Shown one piece after another: positions 1 to 7,270 of a stretch of 10,237 nt of DNA. Position 1 is the stretch's first letter; the number at the start of each line of letters is the position of its first letter. The notes below the pieces were generated by a model. That model saw nothing but the letters and a program-made list of their open reading frames with translations, was not told the origin of the DNA and did not search any database. The position numbers and the translations under genes are program-made. The stretch spans positions 1-10,237 of the forward strand of contig CANKBT010000092.1 of NCBI GenBank assembly GCA_947479995.1. Reading direction: 5' to 3'. This DNA is from Frankiaceae bacterium (lineage in GTDB: Bacteria; Actinomycetota; Actinomycetes; Mycobacteriales; SCTD01).

Positions 1-1674
1 CCCGGCCCGGCCGACCCGCCGCCCCCGCCGCCGGGTCCCGCCCCCACCGACCCGCCGGTCGAGGAGCCCGCCCTGCTCGGCCTGCCGGGCGCGCGCGTCT
101 TCACCCCGGACGGCGACGGCGTCGAGGACACCACGACGTTCGACCTGTGCGCGGTGCCCGGGGTGACCGCCGTCGACGCCGTCGTGCGCGACGCCGGCGG
201 CGCGGTGCTGCGCACCCTGCTGACCGGCGGCACCCCCGGCCCGTCCTGCCCGACGCAGGTGGTCTGGGACGGCCGCTCCGACGCCGGCGCGCTGGTGCCC
301 GACGGCCTGCACGTGCTGCGCCTGACGGCGCGCACCGCGACGCGCACCGCGTCCTACGACGTGCCCGTCGGCACCCTGCGCGCCCGGGTCGCGACCGTCG
401 TCGCGGGGCCGCCGCCGGGTGCCCCGGTGACCGGGCCCGTCACCGTCGTGCTCGCCCCCACCGGCGTGGCGCCGCTGGCCACGGGCAGCGTGTCCTGCCC
501 GCTCGGCAGCGCCCTCGGCACGGAGGTGCGGCAGCCCGACGGCCGCGTGCGGGTCGAGCGCGACGTCGCCGGCTGCGCCGCCGGGCCCCAGGCGCTGGGC
601 GTGACGGCCACGTGGGTCGACGCCTTCGGCGCCCGGCACGACCAGCGGCTCGACGACTACCCCGTCGAGCTGGCCCTCGCGCCCGAGGTGACGGCGCTCC
701 GCCTCGACCGCTGGCTCGCCCCCGACGCCGGCGAGGCGCCCCTGGCCCTGCGCTGGTGCGCCACGCAGGACGGCCGGGCCGACGTCGTGGTCCGGGCCGT
801 CGCCGACGGCGAGCCCGTGCGCACGCTCGACGCGGACGCGCCGGTCGTGCGGGCCGCGGCCTGCCCGCCGGAGGGCAGGCCCGCCCCCGAGCCGGAGCTC
901 GCGGTGTGGGACGGCCGCGACGACGCCGGCGCGCTCGTGCCGACCGGCGAGTACGCCGTCGAGGTCCGCGTGCGCGGGGCCTACGGGGAGGGCGCCGCCG
1001 AGGCGGCGGCCGGCGTGCTGCGCGGCCAGCCGTTGCAGCTCGTGGAGCCGGCGGCCGGCAGCGCGCTGTCCGGCGAGGTCGCGTGGCGGGTGGCCGCGGC
1101 CCTGCCCGGGGTCGAGCAGGTGCGCGACGCCTCGCTGCGGTGCGGCGCCCGCACCGTCGGCACGACCGCACCCGGCGGCGGCTCCGACGGCGGCACCTTC
1201 GCCTCCGCGCAGTGCGAGACCGGCCCCGGCGAGCTGCGGGCCGAGGCGGTGTGGACCGACCCGTACGGCGGGCAGCACCGCACCGCGGCGCCGGCCGTGC
1301 CGGTGGTGTTCACCGGCCCGTTCGAGGAGCCGCGCCTGACGGTGGTGGCGCGCGGCACCGCGGTGCTGCTCGGGCGGGAGGTGCAGGTCGACCTGCGCGC
1401 CGAGGCGCCCGTCGGCGGGGGCGTCGGCACCTGGACCTGCGCGATCACCGGCGCCGACCTGCTCATCGCGTGCGACGGGGTGGTGCGGGCCGAGGACGCG
1501 GTCGGCTACGCGCTGACCGGCACGTGGGTGCGCGACGGCGTGCGCGAGGAGGTCCGCCTGCAGCTGGTGCCGGAGTCCCGCGCCGGTCCGGCGACCATGA
1601 CGGTCCTCACCGCCGAGCTGGTGGAGGTCGCGGTCTTCACGAGCGGCGGCATCACCGTCACCGGCACCGCCTGA
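1..1674 (+). CDS. Secreted multi-domain Ig-like protein with FlgD-type Ig repeats (5' end outside window)
   Basis: The frame is open from the window edge, and 557 codons precede TGA at 1672-1674. It opens with a Pro-rich linker (codons 1-25), followed by FTPDGDGVEDTTTF (about 34-47), the signature that opens FlgD-type Ig domains in exported proteins. Two FlgD-like modules are visible. Each has a Cys pair (C50/C83 and C253/C288) and the core VWDGRxDAGALVPxG (from codons 88 and 302), and the two cores are nearly identical at DNA level (34 of 39 bases). Between and after them lie three other Ig-like modules, each with two Cys. Their ends are related: TATWVDAFGARH, AEAVWTDPYGGQH and LTGTWVRDGVREE. 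I read the order as B-A-B-A-A. The C-terminus has no LPXTG motif or membrane segment, so retention at the surface is not shown. Paired cysteines and Ig folds imply an extracytoplasmic protein. The exact role (adhesion, matrix, enzyme accessory) is unknown, and the signal peptide and any catalytic domain would lie upstream. It converges on pbpA with a 4-nt gap. Confidence 0.85.
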   Translation, partial: PGPADPPPPPPGPAPTDPPVEEPALLGLPGARVFTPDGDGVEDTTTFDLCAVPGVTAVDAVVRDAGGAVLRTLLTGGTPGPSCPTQVVWDGRSDAGALVPDGLHVLRLTARTATRTASYDVPVGTLRARVATVVAGPPPGAPVTGPVTVVLAPTGVAPLATGSVSCPLGSALGTEVRQPDGRVRVERDVAGCAAGPQALGVTATWVDAFGARHDQRLDDYPVELALAPEVTALRLDRWLAPDAGEAPLALRWCATQDGRADVVVRAVADGEPVRTLDADAPVVRAAACPPEGRPAPEPELAVWDGRDDAGALVPTGEYAVEVRVRGAYGEGAAEAAAGVLRGQPLQLVEPAAGSALSGEVAWRVAAALPGVEQVRDASLRCGARTVGTTAPGGGSDGGTFASAQCETGPGELRAEAVWTDPYGGQHRTAAPAVPVVFTGPFEEPRLTVVARGTAVLLGREVQVDLRAEAPVGGGVGTWTCAITGADLLIACDGVVRAEDAVGYALTGTWVRDGVREEVRLQLVPESRAGPATMTVLTAELVEVAVFTSGGITVTGTA

Positions 1675-1686
1675 GGCGCTAGCGCC
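1675..1686. other. 12-bp perfect palindrome at the convergent stop codons
   Basis: GGCGCTAGCGCC is a perfect palindrome. It begins one base after the stop of the Ig-like gene and includes the pbpA stop codon (CTA on the + strand at 1679-1681). A second small hairpin, CGCC-TGA-GGCG at 1668-1678, overlaps it. Either could slow polymerase from both sides, but the stems are short and there is no T tract. I call it only a possible bidirectional terminator. In such GC-rich DNA a 12-bp palindrome can arise by chance. Confidence 0.3.
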
Positions 1687-3139
1687 CCCCGACGACCGCC
1701 TGCATGACGGCCTTGGCGATCGGTGCGGCGACCCGCCCGCCGGTGGCCTCGGAGCCGAAGCTGCCGCCGTTCTCGACGATGACCGCGACGGCGACCTGCG
1801 GGTCCTCGGCCGGCGCGAAGCCGATGAACCACGCGTGCGGGTCCGAGCCCTCGGCGTTCTGCGCGGTGCCCGTCTTGCCGGCGACCCGCACGCCGGGGAT
1901 CTGCGCGCCGGTGGCGCTGCCGTCGTTGACGACCAGCTCCATCATCGCGGTGAGCTGCTCGGCGACCGAGGCGGGCACGGCGTCGCTGAGCACCTCGGGC
2001 TCGGCGACGTCGAGCTCGGACAGGTCGGGCGCCTGCACCTCCTGCACGAGGTAGGGCGACATCACCTGACCGCGGTTGGCCACGCCCGCGGCGACCATGG
2101 CCATCTGCAGCGGCGTGACCTGCACGTCGAACTGCCCGATCGCCGACTGCGCGGTCTGCGGCGGGTTCGGGTCGGCCGGGAAGCGGCTCGGCGCGACGGC
2201 GAGCGGGATCCGGAGGTCCTCGCGGCCGAAGCCGAAGGCCTCGCTCTGCGTCCGCAGCGCGTCGGCCCCGAGGTCGAGGCCGAGCTGGCCGTACGCGGTG
2301 TTGCAGCTGATCCGCAGCGCGTTGGCGAGCGTCGTCGTGTCGCCGCCGCAGGTGCCGCCGCCGAAGTTCGGCAGGGTGGCGCTGGTCTGCGGCAGGTCGA
2401 GCACCGTCGGCGAGGGCACCTGCGTCTCGGGGGTGCGGCCGGCCTGCAGCGCCGCGGCCGAGGTGATGACCTTGAAGGTCGAGCCCGGCGGGTAGGTCTG
2501 GTTGATCGCCCGGTTGAGCAGCGGCTTGTCGGCCCGGCCGTTGAGCTCCTCGTACGACGCCCGGATCTGCGCCGGGTCGAACGAGCTGAGGACGTTGGGG
2601 TCGAAGGTCGGCTTGCTGACCATCGCCAGCACCGCGCCGGTGCGGGGGTCGAGGGCGACGACGGCGCCGCGGTTGTCGCCGAGCGCGTCGAAGGCCGCCT
2701 GCTGCACCGCCTGCTGCAGCGTGAGCACGACGTCGCCGCCGCGCGGCTCGCGGCCGGTGAGGGTGTCGGTGACGCGGTCGACGAACAGCCGCGGGTCCTC
2801 GCCGGTGAGCACCTCGTCCTCGGTGCGCTCCACGCCGGTGGCGCCGAAGATGAAGCTGTAGAAGCCGGTGACGTGGGCGTACAGCCCCTGGCCCGGGTAG
2901 GTGCGCAGGTAGCGGAAGCGCCCGTCGGTCTCCTCCGAGCGCGCGACGAGGGTGCGGTCGGCGCCGGACAGCGCGATGGCGCCGCGCTCGCGGTCGTACG
3001 TGCGCTCGAGCACCCGGCTGTTCGCGGGGTTCTCGCGGTAGCCCTCGGCGAGCACCGTCTGGCGCAGGTTGACGTTGACGAGCAGCAGCCCGAACAGCAC
3101 GAGGCAGGCGACGGCGACGCGGCGCAGGGGCCGGTTCAC
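1679..3139 (-). CDS. pbpA: Class B penicillin-binding protein PbpA (peptidoglycan transpeptidase)
   Basis: A 486-residue protein that crosslinks peptidoglycan stem peptides outside the membrane, working with the SEDS polymerase RodA encoded just upstream. One N-terminal membrane anchor spans about residues 6-25. It is followed by the PBP dimerisation region and then the transpeptidase domain from about residue 155. All three catalytic motifs are intact: S220-T-F-K223 with the nucleophilic serine, S278-C-N280, and K422-T-G424. Cys264 and Cys279 flank the SxN region; Mycobacterium tuberculosis PbpA has a comparable disulfide near its active site, so a disulfide is plausible here. The length is close to the roughly 490 residues of mycobacterial PbpA. 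There is no PASTA domain, as expected for this subfamily. The GTG start (3137-3139) overlaps the rodA stop in GTGA and has no clear ribosome binding site, so translation is probably coupled to rodA. It is the last gene of the operon. Confidence 0.95.
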   Translation of the reverse strand: MNRPLRRVAVACLVLFGLLLVNVNLRQTVLAEGYRENPANSRVLERTYDRERGAIALSGADRTLVARSEETDGRFRYLRTYPGQGLYAHVTGFYSFIFGATGVERTEDEVLTGEDPRLFVDRVTDTLTGREPRGGDVVLTLQQAVQQAAFDALGDNRGAVVALDPRTGAVLAMVSKPTFDPNVLSSFDPAQIRASYEELNGRADKPLLNRAINQTYPPGSTFKVITSAAALQAGRTPETQVPSPTVLDLPQTSATLPNFGGGTCGGDTTTLANALRISCNTAYGQLGLDLGADALRTQSEAFGFGREDLRIPLAVAPSRFPADPNPPQTAQSAIGQFDVQVTPLQMAMVAAGVANRGQVMSPYLVQEVQAPDLSELDVAEPEVLSDAVPASVAEQLTAMMELVVNDGSATGAQIPGVRVAGKTGTAQNAEGSDPHAWFIGFAPAEDPQVAVAVIVENGGSFGSEATGGRVAAPIAKAVMQAVVGGR

Positions 3140-4548
3140 GGGCGGCGCACCACGGTGGTCGGGGCGTCCTCGAGGGCCGCGCGCGCGACGCCGGGGGTGA
3201 CGGGGGCGGGCGAGGGCCGGCGGGCGGCGTCGCTGATGCGCAGCAGCAGGGCGACGAGCGCCCAGTTGGCGACCACGCTGCTGCCGCCGTACGACAGCCA
3301 CGGCAGCGTGACGCCGGTGAGTGGGATGAGGCCGGTGACGCCGCCGACGATGACGAAGACCTGCAGCGTGAGGGCGAACGACAGGCCGGTCGCCAGCAGC
3401 TTGCCGAACGAGTCGCGGCAGGTCAGCGCGGTGCGCAGGCCGCGCTCGACGACCAGCGCGAACAGCAGCAGCACGGCCATGACGCCGACCAGGCCCATCT
3501 CCTCGCCGACGGTGGCCAGGATGAAGTCGGTCTTGGCGAAGGGCACGTTGTCGGGGCTGCCCTGGCCCAGGCCCGTGCCGGTGAGCCCGCCGGTGCCGAG
3601 GCCGAACAGCGACTGCACCAGCTGGAAGCCGTCGCCGCCCGGGTCGTCGAACGGGTGCAGCCAGATGTCGACGCGCTGCTGGACGTGGCTGAACGTCGTC
3701 CAGGCGAGGAAGGCCCCGCCGACGAACAGCCCGAGGCCGATGAGCAGCCAGCTGGTGCGCTCGGTGGCGACGTAGAGCATGACGATGAACAGGCCGAAGA
3801 ACAGCAGCGACGAGCCGAGGTCGCGCTGGAAGACCAGCACCGACAGGCTCGCGCCCCAGGCCAGCAGCACCGGGCCGAGGTCGCGGCCGCGCGGCAGGTC
3901 GAGCCCGGCGACCCGGCGCGAGGCGAGGCTCAGCACGTCGCGCTTGCTCACCAGGTAGGCCGCGAAGAAGACCATGAGCAGCACCTTGGCGGCCTCGCTC
4001 GGCTGCACCTGCACCGGCCCGAGGCGCACCCACAGGCGGGCGCCGTTGACGGTCTGGCCGACCACCGGGAGCAGCGGCAGCAGCAGCAGGCCGACGCCGA
4101 GCGCCCCGGAGGTGTAGGCGTAGCGCGCCAGCCGGGTGTGGTCGCGGACGACCAGCAGCACCAGGCAGAACGCCGCGATGCCGAGCGCCGTCCACACCAG
4201 CTGCAGCGGGGCGTCGCCGGAGGGCACCGCCCGCCCGGCGTTGCGGGCCTGCTCGGCGTCGGCGAAGTCGAGCCGCCGGATGAGCACCAGCCCCAGCCCG
4301 TTGAGCAGGGCCACGCACGGCACGATGAGCGGGTCGGCGTATGGCGCCAGCAGGCGCACCGCGAGGTGGGCCACGAGGAACAGCGCCCCGAGGCCGGCGC
4401 CGTAGCCGAGGGTGCCGGACGGCACCTGCCCGTCGGCGGCCAGGCCGACGGCGGTGTAGGCGACCAGGCTGATGCCGAGGGCGAAGGCCAGCAGCAGCAG
4501 CTCGGTGCCGCGCCGGGTCGGGCCCTCGGGCAGGACGGGCGTCGTCAC
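3136..4548 (-). CDS. rodA: SEDS-family peptidoglycan glycosyltransferase RodA
   Basis: A 470-residue polytopic membrane protein of the SEDS (RodA/FtsW/SpoVE) family, which polymerises lipid II into glycan strands and pairs with a class B PBP. Many hydrophobic segments are visible from residue 17 to 438. Family signatures include NGARLWVRLGPVQVQPSE (168-185), the extracellular-loop stretch DPGGDGFQLVQS (302-313) in the region that carries the proposed catalytic Asp, GLGTGGLTGTGLGQG (316-330), PFAKTDFILATVGEEMG (336-352) and PWLSYGGSSVVAN (416-428). Its place directly before pbpA, and not in a division cluster, favours RodA over FtsW. The length matches mycobacterial RodA. The GTG start at 4546-4548 overlaps the pstP stop in GTGA, and no Shine-Dalgarno site precedes it. 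The C-terminal 30 residues are hydrophilic, Pro/Ala/Arg-rich and cytoplasmic. Confidence 0.95.
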   Translation of the reverse strand: MTTPVLPEGPTRRGTELLLLAFALGISLVAYTAVGLAADGQVPSGTLGYGAGLGALFLVAHLAVRLLAPYADPLIVPCVALLNGLGLVLIRRLDFADAEQARNAGRAVPSGDAPLQLVWTALGIAAFCLVLLVVRDHTRLARYAYTSGALGVGLLLLPLLPVVGQTVNGARLWVRLGPVQVQPSEAAKVLLMVFFAAYLVSKRDVLSLASRRVAGLDLPRGRDLGPVLLAWGASLSVLVFQRDLGSSLLFFGLFIVMLYVATERTSWLLIGLGLFVGGAFLAWTTFSHVQQRVDIWLHPFDDPGGDGFQLVQSLFGLGTGGLTGTGLGQGSPDNVPFAKTDFILATVGEEMGLVGVMAVLLLFALVVERGLRTALTCRDSFGKLLATGLSFALTLQVFVIVGGVTGLIPLTGVTLPWLSYGGSSVVANWALVALLLRISDAARRPSPAPVTPGVARAALEDAPTTVVRRP

Positions 4549-5840
4549 GGCGGGGCCGTGGTGGCGGCGGTCGGCGGGGTGACGCCGCCGGGCGCGGGGG
4601 TCGGGACCGGGGCGGGGGCCGGCGCGGGCGCGGCGGCCGCGGCGGCCTCCTCCTCGAGCACCCCGAGGATGCGCTCGGCGTCGGCCTCGTCGTCGGCGAC
4701 GATGCCGCGCTCGAGCTGGTCGAGGCGCGAGGCCGTGAGCTGGCCGGTCTCGAGGTCGGTGGTGCGGTCGCGCCGGTGCAGCTCGACGCCGGCGATGGAG
4801 CCGGTGACGCCGCGGTAGACGGCGACCCGCTCGCCGTCGACGCCGACGTACCACTGGGTGCCGAGGTAGAGGTAGCCGGCGAGGGCGCCGGCGAGCAGCA
4901 GCACGACCACGCCGAGGCCGGCGAGCCCGGCCTTGAGGCCGCGCCGCCCGCGGGGGCGGTCGGCGCCCGGGGCGTCGTCCGCGACGACCGGGTCGGCGGG
5001 CGGCGGCGCGCCGACGGCCTTCGCGCGCCCGGCGGCGCCGCCGGTGACCGTCTCGGGCACCGACTGGGGGCGCTCTGAGGCCGCGCCGGCGACGACCGGC
5101 ACGCCGGTCGGGTCGTCGGCGGCGGTGTCGATGACGTCGGCGACGACGACGGTGACGTTGTCGGGGCCGCCGCCGCGCAGGGCCAGGTCGACGAGGCGCT
5201 CGACGGCGGCGGTGAGGTCGTCGACCTCGAGCGCCTCCTGCACGCTGGCGTCGCGCACCGGCCCGGTGAGCCCGTCGCTGCAGAGCAGGTAGCGGTCGCC
5301 GACCCGGGCCTCGCGCACCCGCAGGTCGAAGTCGACGCCCTCGCGGCCGTCGAGGGCGCGGGTGATGAGGGAGCGCTGCGGGTGCGTCGTCGCCTCGTCC
5401 TCGGTGATCCGGCCCTCGTCGACCAGCGACTGCACGAGCGTGTCGTCGCGGGTGATGCGGCTGAGCGCGCCGTCGCGCAGCAGGTAGCAGCGGCTGTCGC
5501 CGATGTGCAGCAGCCCCACCCGGCTGCCGGCGAACAGCAGCGCCGTGAGCGTGGTGCCCATGCCGTCGAGCGCGGCGTCGCCCTGCACCATGTCGCGCAG
5601 GTGGTCGTTGGCGCTCGTGGCGGCCTCGGCCAGCGCGCCGGTGAGGTCGGCGCCGGGGGCGTCCTCGTCGAGCCCGGCCAGGCTGGCGATGGCCACGGCC
5701 GAGGCCACCTCGCCCGCGGCGTGGCCGCCCATGCCGTCGGCGACGGCGAGCAGGCGGGGCCCGGCGTAGCCGCTGTCCTCGTTGCCGGTGCGCAGGAGCC
5801 CGACGTGGGAGAGCGCGGCGTAGCGCAGCGCGAGGCTCAC
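4545..5840 (-). CDS. pstP: Membrane-anchored PP2C Ser/Thr phosphatase PstP
   Basis: A 431-residue metal-dependent (PPM/PP2C) phosphatase expected to dephosphorylate PknA/PknB-type kinases and their cell-wall substrates. The cytoplasmic catalytic domain covers about residues 5-238 and carries the family motifs RTGNEDS (17-23), VADGMGGH (33-40, metal ligand D35), HIGDSRCYLLRDG (112-124), CSDGLTG (187-193, D189) and GGPDNVTVVV (224-233, D227). A low-complexity juxtamembrane linker (about 239-300) leads to one membrane helix (about 304-326). The extracellular part (327-431) begins with YVGVDGERVAVYRGVTG, typical of actinobacterial PstP, and ends in a low-complexity Ala/Pro/Thr tail from about 399. 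The GTG start (5838-5840) overlaps the fhaB stop in GTGA. It is somewhat shorter than the roughly 514-residue mycobacterial PstP, mainly outside the catalytic domain. Confidence 0.95.
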   Translation of the reverse strand: MSLALRYAALSHVGLLRTGNEDSGYAGPRLLAVADGMGGHAAGEVASAVAIASLAGLDEDAPGADLTGALAEAATSANDHLRDMVQGDAALDGMGTTLTALLFAGSRVGLLHIGDSRCYLLRDGALSRITRDDTLVQSLVDEGRITEDEATTHPQRSLITRALDGREGVDFDLRVREARVGDRYLLCSDGLTGPVRDASVQEALEVDDLTAAVERLVDLALRGGGPDNVTVVVADVIDTAADDPTGVPVVAGAASERPQSVPETVTGGAAGRAKAVGAPPPADPVVADDAPGADRPRGRRGLKAGLAGLGVVVLLLAGALAGYLYLGTQWYVGVDGERVAVYRGVTGSIAGVELHRRDRTTDLETGQLTASRLDQLERGIVADDEADAERILGVLEEEAAAAAAPAPAPAPVPTPAPGGVTPPTAATTAPP

Positions 5841-6325
5841 CGGCGCAGCTCGAGGACGGTCTTGCCGATGCGGATCTGCTGCCCGAGCGGCACCGGCGTC
5901 GGGTGCGTGACCTTGGTCGAGCCCAGGTAGGTGCCGTTCGTCGAGCCGAGGTCCTCGACGAGCCAGACGCCGTCGCCGGGCACGAGGCGGGCGTGGTGGC
6001 TGCTGGCGTAGTCGTCGGTGAGCACGAGCGTGGAGGCGTCGGCGCGGCCGAGAGTGACCGGGGTGTCGCCGAGGTCGAGGGAGGTGCCGGCCAGGGCGCC
6101 CTCGGTGACGACGAGGCGGCGGGCGGCGCTGCGGCTGCCGCTCGCGCGCGGCGGCTTGACCGGCTTGGCGCGCGGGGCGGTCGCCGAGGGCGACGCGGTG
6201 GTGCGGCGCTGCGCGGTGGCGCCGAACAGGTCGGCCCGCACGGTGCGCACCGCGGCCAGCACGAACAGCCAGAGCAGCACCAGCAGGCCGTACTTGACGA
6301 GGCTGATGACCAGCGTGGAGGCCAT
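5837..6325 (-). CDS. fhaB: Membrane-anchored FHA-domain protein FhaB (FipA-like)
   Basis: A 162-residue protein with one N-terminal membrane helix (about 7-27), a basic, Ala/Pro/Ser-rich linker (about 35-70) and one FHA domain (about 72-160). FHA domains bind phosphothreonine; in mycobacteria FhaB/FipA links kinase signalling to division and cell-wall proteins. FHA landmarks are LGR (92-94), YASSHHARL (106-114) with Ser108 and His111 at the SxxH positions, and DLGSTNGTYLG (125-135). The usual Arg after the conserved Ser is here Ser109, a mild departure. The ATG start (6323-6325) shares one base with the fhaA stop (TGATG). A GGGCGGGCGG stretch upstream is at best a poor ribosome binding site. 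The length matches mycobacterial FhaB (about 155 residues). Confidence 0.92.
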   Translation of the reverse strand: MASTLVISLVKYGLLVLLWLFVLAAVRTVRADLFGATAQRRTTASPSATAPRAKPVKPPRASGSRSAARRLVVTEGALAGTSLDLGDTPVTLGRADASTLVLTDDYASSHHARLVPGDGVWLVEDLGSTNGTYLGSTKVTHPTPVPLGQQIRIGKTVLELRR

Positions 6326-7047
6326 CAGCCGCCCGCCCGCAGCACGAGGGAGGTGGTGCCGACGACGACCCGGTCGCCGTCGTGCAGCTCCGCCGTGGAG
6401 ACGCGGTGGCCGTTGACCGTCGTGCCGTTGGTCGAGCCGAGGTCGGTGATGACGGTGCCGGCGCCGTCGTCGGACGGGCGCACCTCGGCGTGCAGGCGCG
6501 AGACGCCGGTGTCGGCGAGGCGCAGGTCGGCCTCGGCGCCGCGGCCGATGCGGAGCGGGCGGCCGGTGAGCGGCACGGTGCGCTCGCTGCCGCCCTCGGT
6601 GACGACGAGGACGCCGTCGCTGCGCCCGCCGGCGGCCGGGGCGGCGGTCGGCGAGGCGGCCGGCCCCGGCGTCGAGCCGGGCACGACGGCGCTGCGCACG
6701 CGGAAGACGCCGGTGTCGAGGTCGTCGGCGGTCTCCAGGCGCACCTCGACCGGGCCGACGAACGACCAGCCCTGCTCGGTGGCGTGCTCGGTGACCATGG
6801 CGGCGAACTCGCGGCGCAGCGGGGCGTCGTACGCCTGCAGGCGCTCGGCGTCGCTGCTGCCGAGCTCGACGACGTAGTCGTTGGGGACGAGCTCGCGGCC
6901 GTGGCCGACGATCATGCGCTTGTCGGCGGCCTCGCGCTGCAGGGCGGCGGCCACCTCGACGGGCTGGACGACGCCGCCGAAGACCTTGGCGAAGGCACCC
7001 TCGACGAGGCCTTCGAGCCGACGCTCGAAGCGCTGCACCTTCCTCAC
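6325..7047 (-). CDS. fhaA: FHA-domain protein FhaA (DUF3662 plus FHA)
   Basis: A 240-residue cytoplasmic protein and the first gene of the operon. Residues 1-117 form the FhaA N-terminal domain (DUF3662), with the hallmark RFERRLEGLVEGAFAKVF (6-23) and the later NDYVVEL (56-62). A short Pro/Ala linker (118-143) joins the C-terminal FHA domain (144-237), with IGRG (167-170), VSRLHAEV (182-189) and DLGSTNGTTVNG (202-213) all intact. In mycobacteria FhaA reads PknB phosphorylation and acts with MviN/MurJ at the cell pole. This protein is much shorter than the roughly 527-residue mycobacterial FhaA because it lacks the long disordered linker. I chose GTG at 7045-7047: it gives the N-terminus MRKVQRFE, the same length as the usual MGxLxRFE, and a GGGGAAGGGG stretch lies 7 nt upstream. 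The GTG at 7038 is a less likely alternative. Confidence 0.93.
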   Translation of the reverse strand: MRKVQRFERRLEGLVEGAFAKVFGGVVQPVEVAAALQREAADKRMIVGHGRELVPNDYVVELGSSDAERLQAYDAPLRREFAAMVTEHATEQGWSFVGPVEVRLETADDLDTGVFRVRSAVVPGSTPGPAASPTAAPAAGGRSDGVLVVTEGGSERTVPLTGRPLRIGRGAEADLRLADTGVSRLHAEVRPSDDGAGTVITDLGSTNGTTVNGHRVSTAELHDGDRVVVGTTSLVLRAGG

Positions 7048-7054
7048 ACGCTGG

Positions 7055-7064
7055 CCCCTTCCCC
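7055..7064 (-). promoter_or_regulatory. Probable fhaA ribosome binding site
   Basis: Read on the - strand this is GGGGAAGGGG, with 7 nt to the GTG start at 7047. It is the only plausible Shine-Dalgarno-like site in the operon, and it supports 7047 over the internal GTG at 7038. Confidence 0.5.
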
Positions 7065-7074
7065 GTGGCCCCGG

Positions 7075-7080
7075 ATCGTA
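7075..7080 (-). promoter_or_regulatory. Candidate -10 box of the fhaA-pbpA operon promoter
   Basis: The - strand reads TACGAT, which fits the actinobacterial housekeeping consensus TAnnnT. Transcription would start near 7067-7069, giving a leader of about 20 nt that contains the fhaA ribosome binding site. There is no good -35 element 17-18 nt upstream (it reads GCTGCC), which is common in this phylum. The overlapping gene starts downstream make this the likely sole promoter of all five genes. Confidence 0.4.
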
Positions 7081-7247
7081 TCCACCGCGTGGCCTGCGGC
7101 AGCGCCGGCAGGGGCGATCTTGATGCGCCGCGGCCGGGAACGCGCACCCTCCACCTCGGCGCCGCCCGCCCCGACGGAGCGCGCGCACGGGCCCGCCGGC
7201 CGCGAGGTGGGGGGTCGGCGTTCCCGGGGGTTGCGGGCCGGGCCTGC

Positions 7248-7256
7248 TGCTAGCCT
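7248..7256 (+). promoter_or_regulatory. Extended -10 promoter of tRNA-Leu
   Basis: TGC-TAGCCT is a TGn extended -10 followed by a TAnnnT hexamer at 7251-7256. It would start transcription about 7 nt downstream, near 7263, leaving a short leader before the mature tRNA at 7271. A TTGCGG at 7231-7236 resembles a -35 box, but its 14-nt spacing is too short to count on. The rest of 7081-7247 contains no gene I can support. Confidence 0.5.
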
Positions 7257-7270
7257 CGGTCCTCGCACTC

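Noticed and set aside
147..1682. Long Arg/Ala-rich reading frame overlapping the Ig-like gene
   Set aside because: Its translation is low-complexity Arg/Ala/Gly, typical of a wrong frame in GC-rich DNA; the frame with FlgD motifs is the coding one.
1835..3775. Long + strand reading frame across pbpA and rodA
   Set aside because: It is antisense to two well-motivated genes, crosses their boundary, and its product has no domain character.
3140..4318. Upstream extension of the pbpA frame
   Set aside because: The frame stays open inside rodA, but those residues are Arg/Ala-rich noise; PbpA similarity starts at the GTG at 3139.
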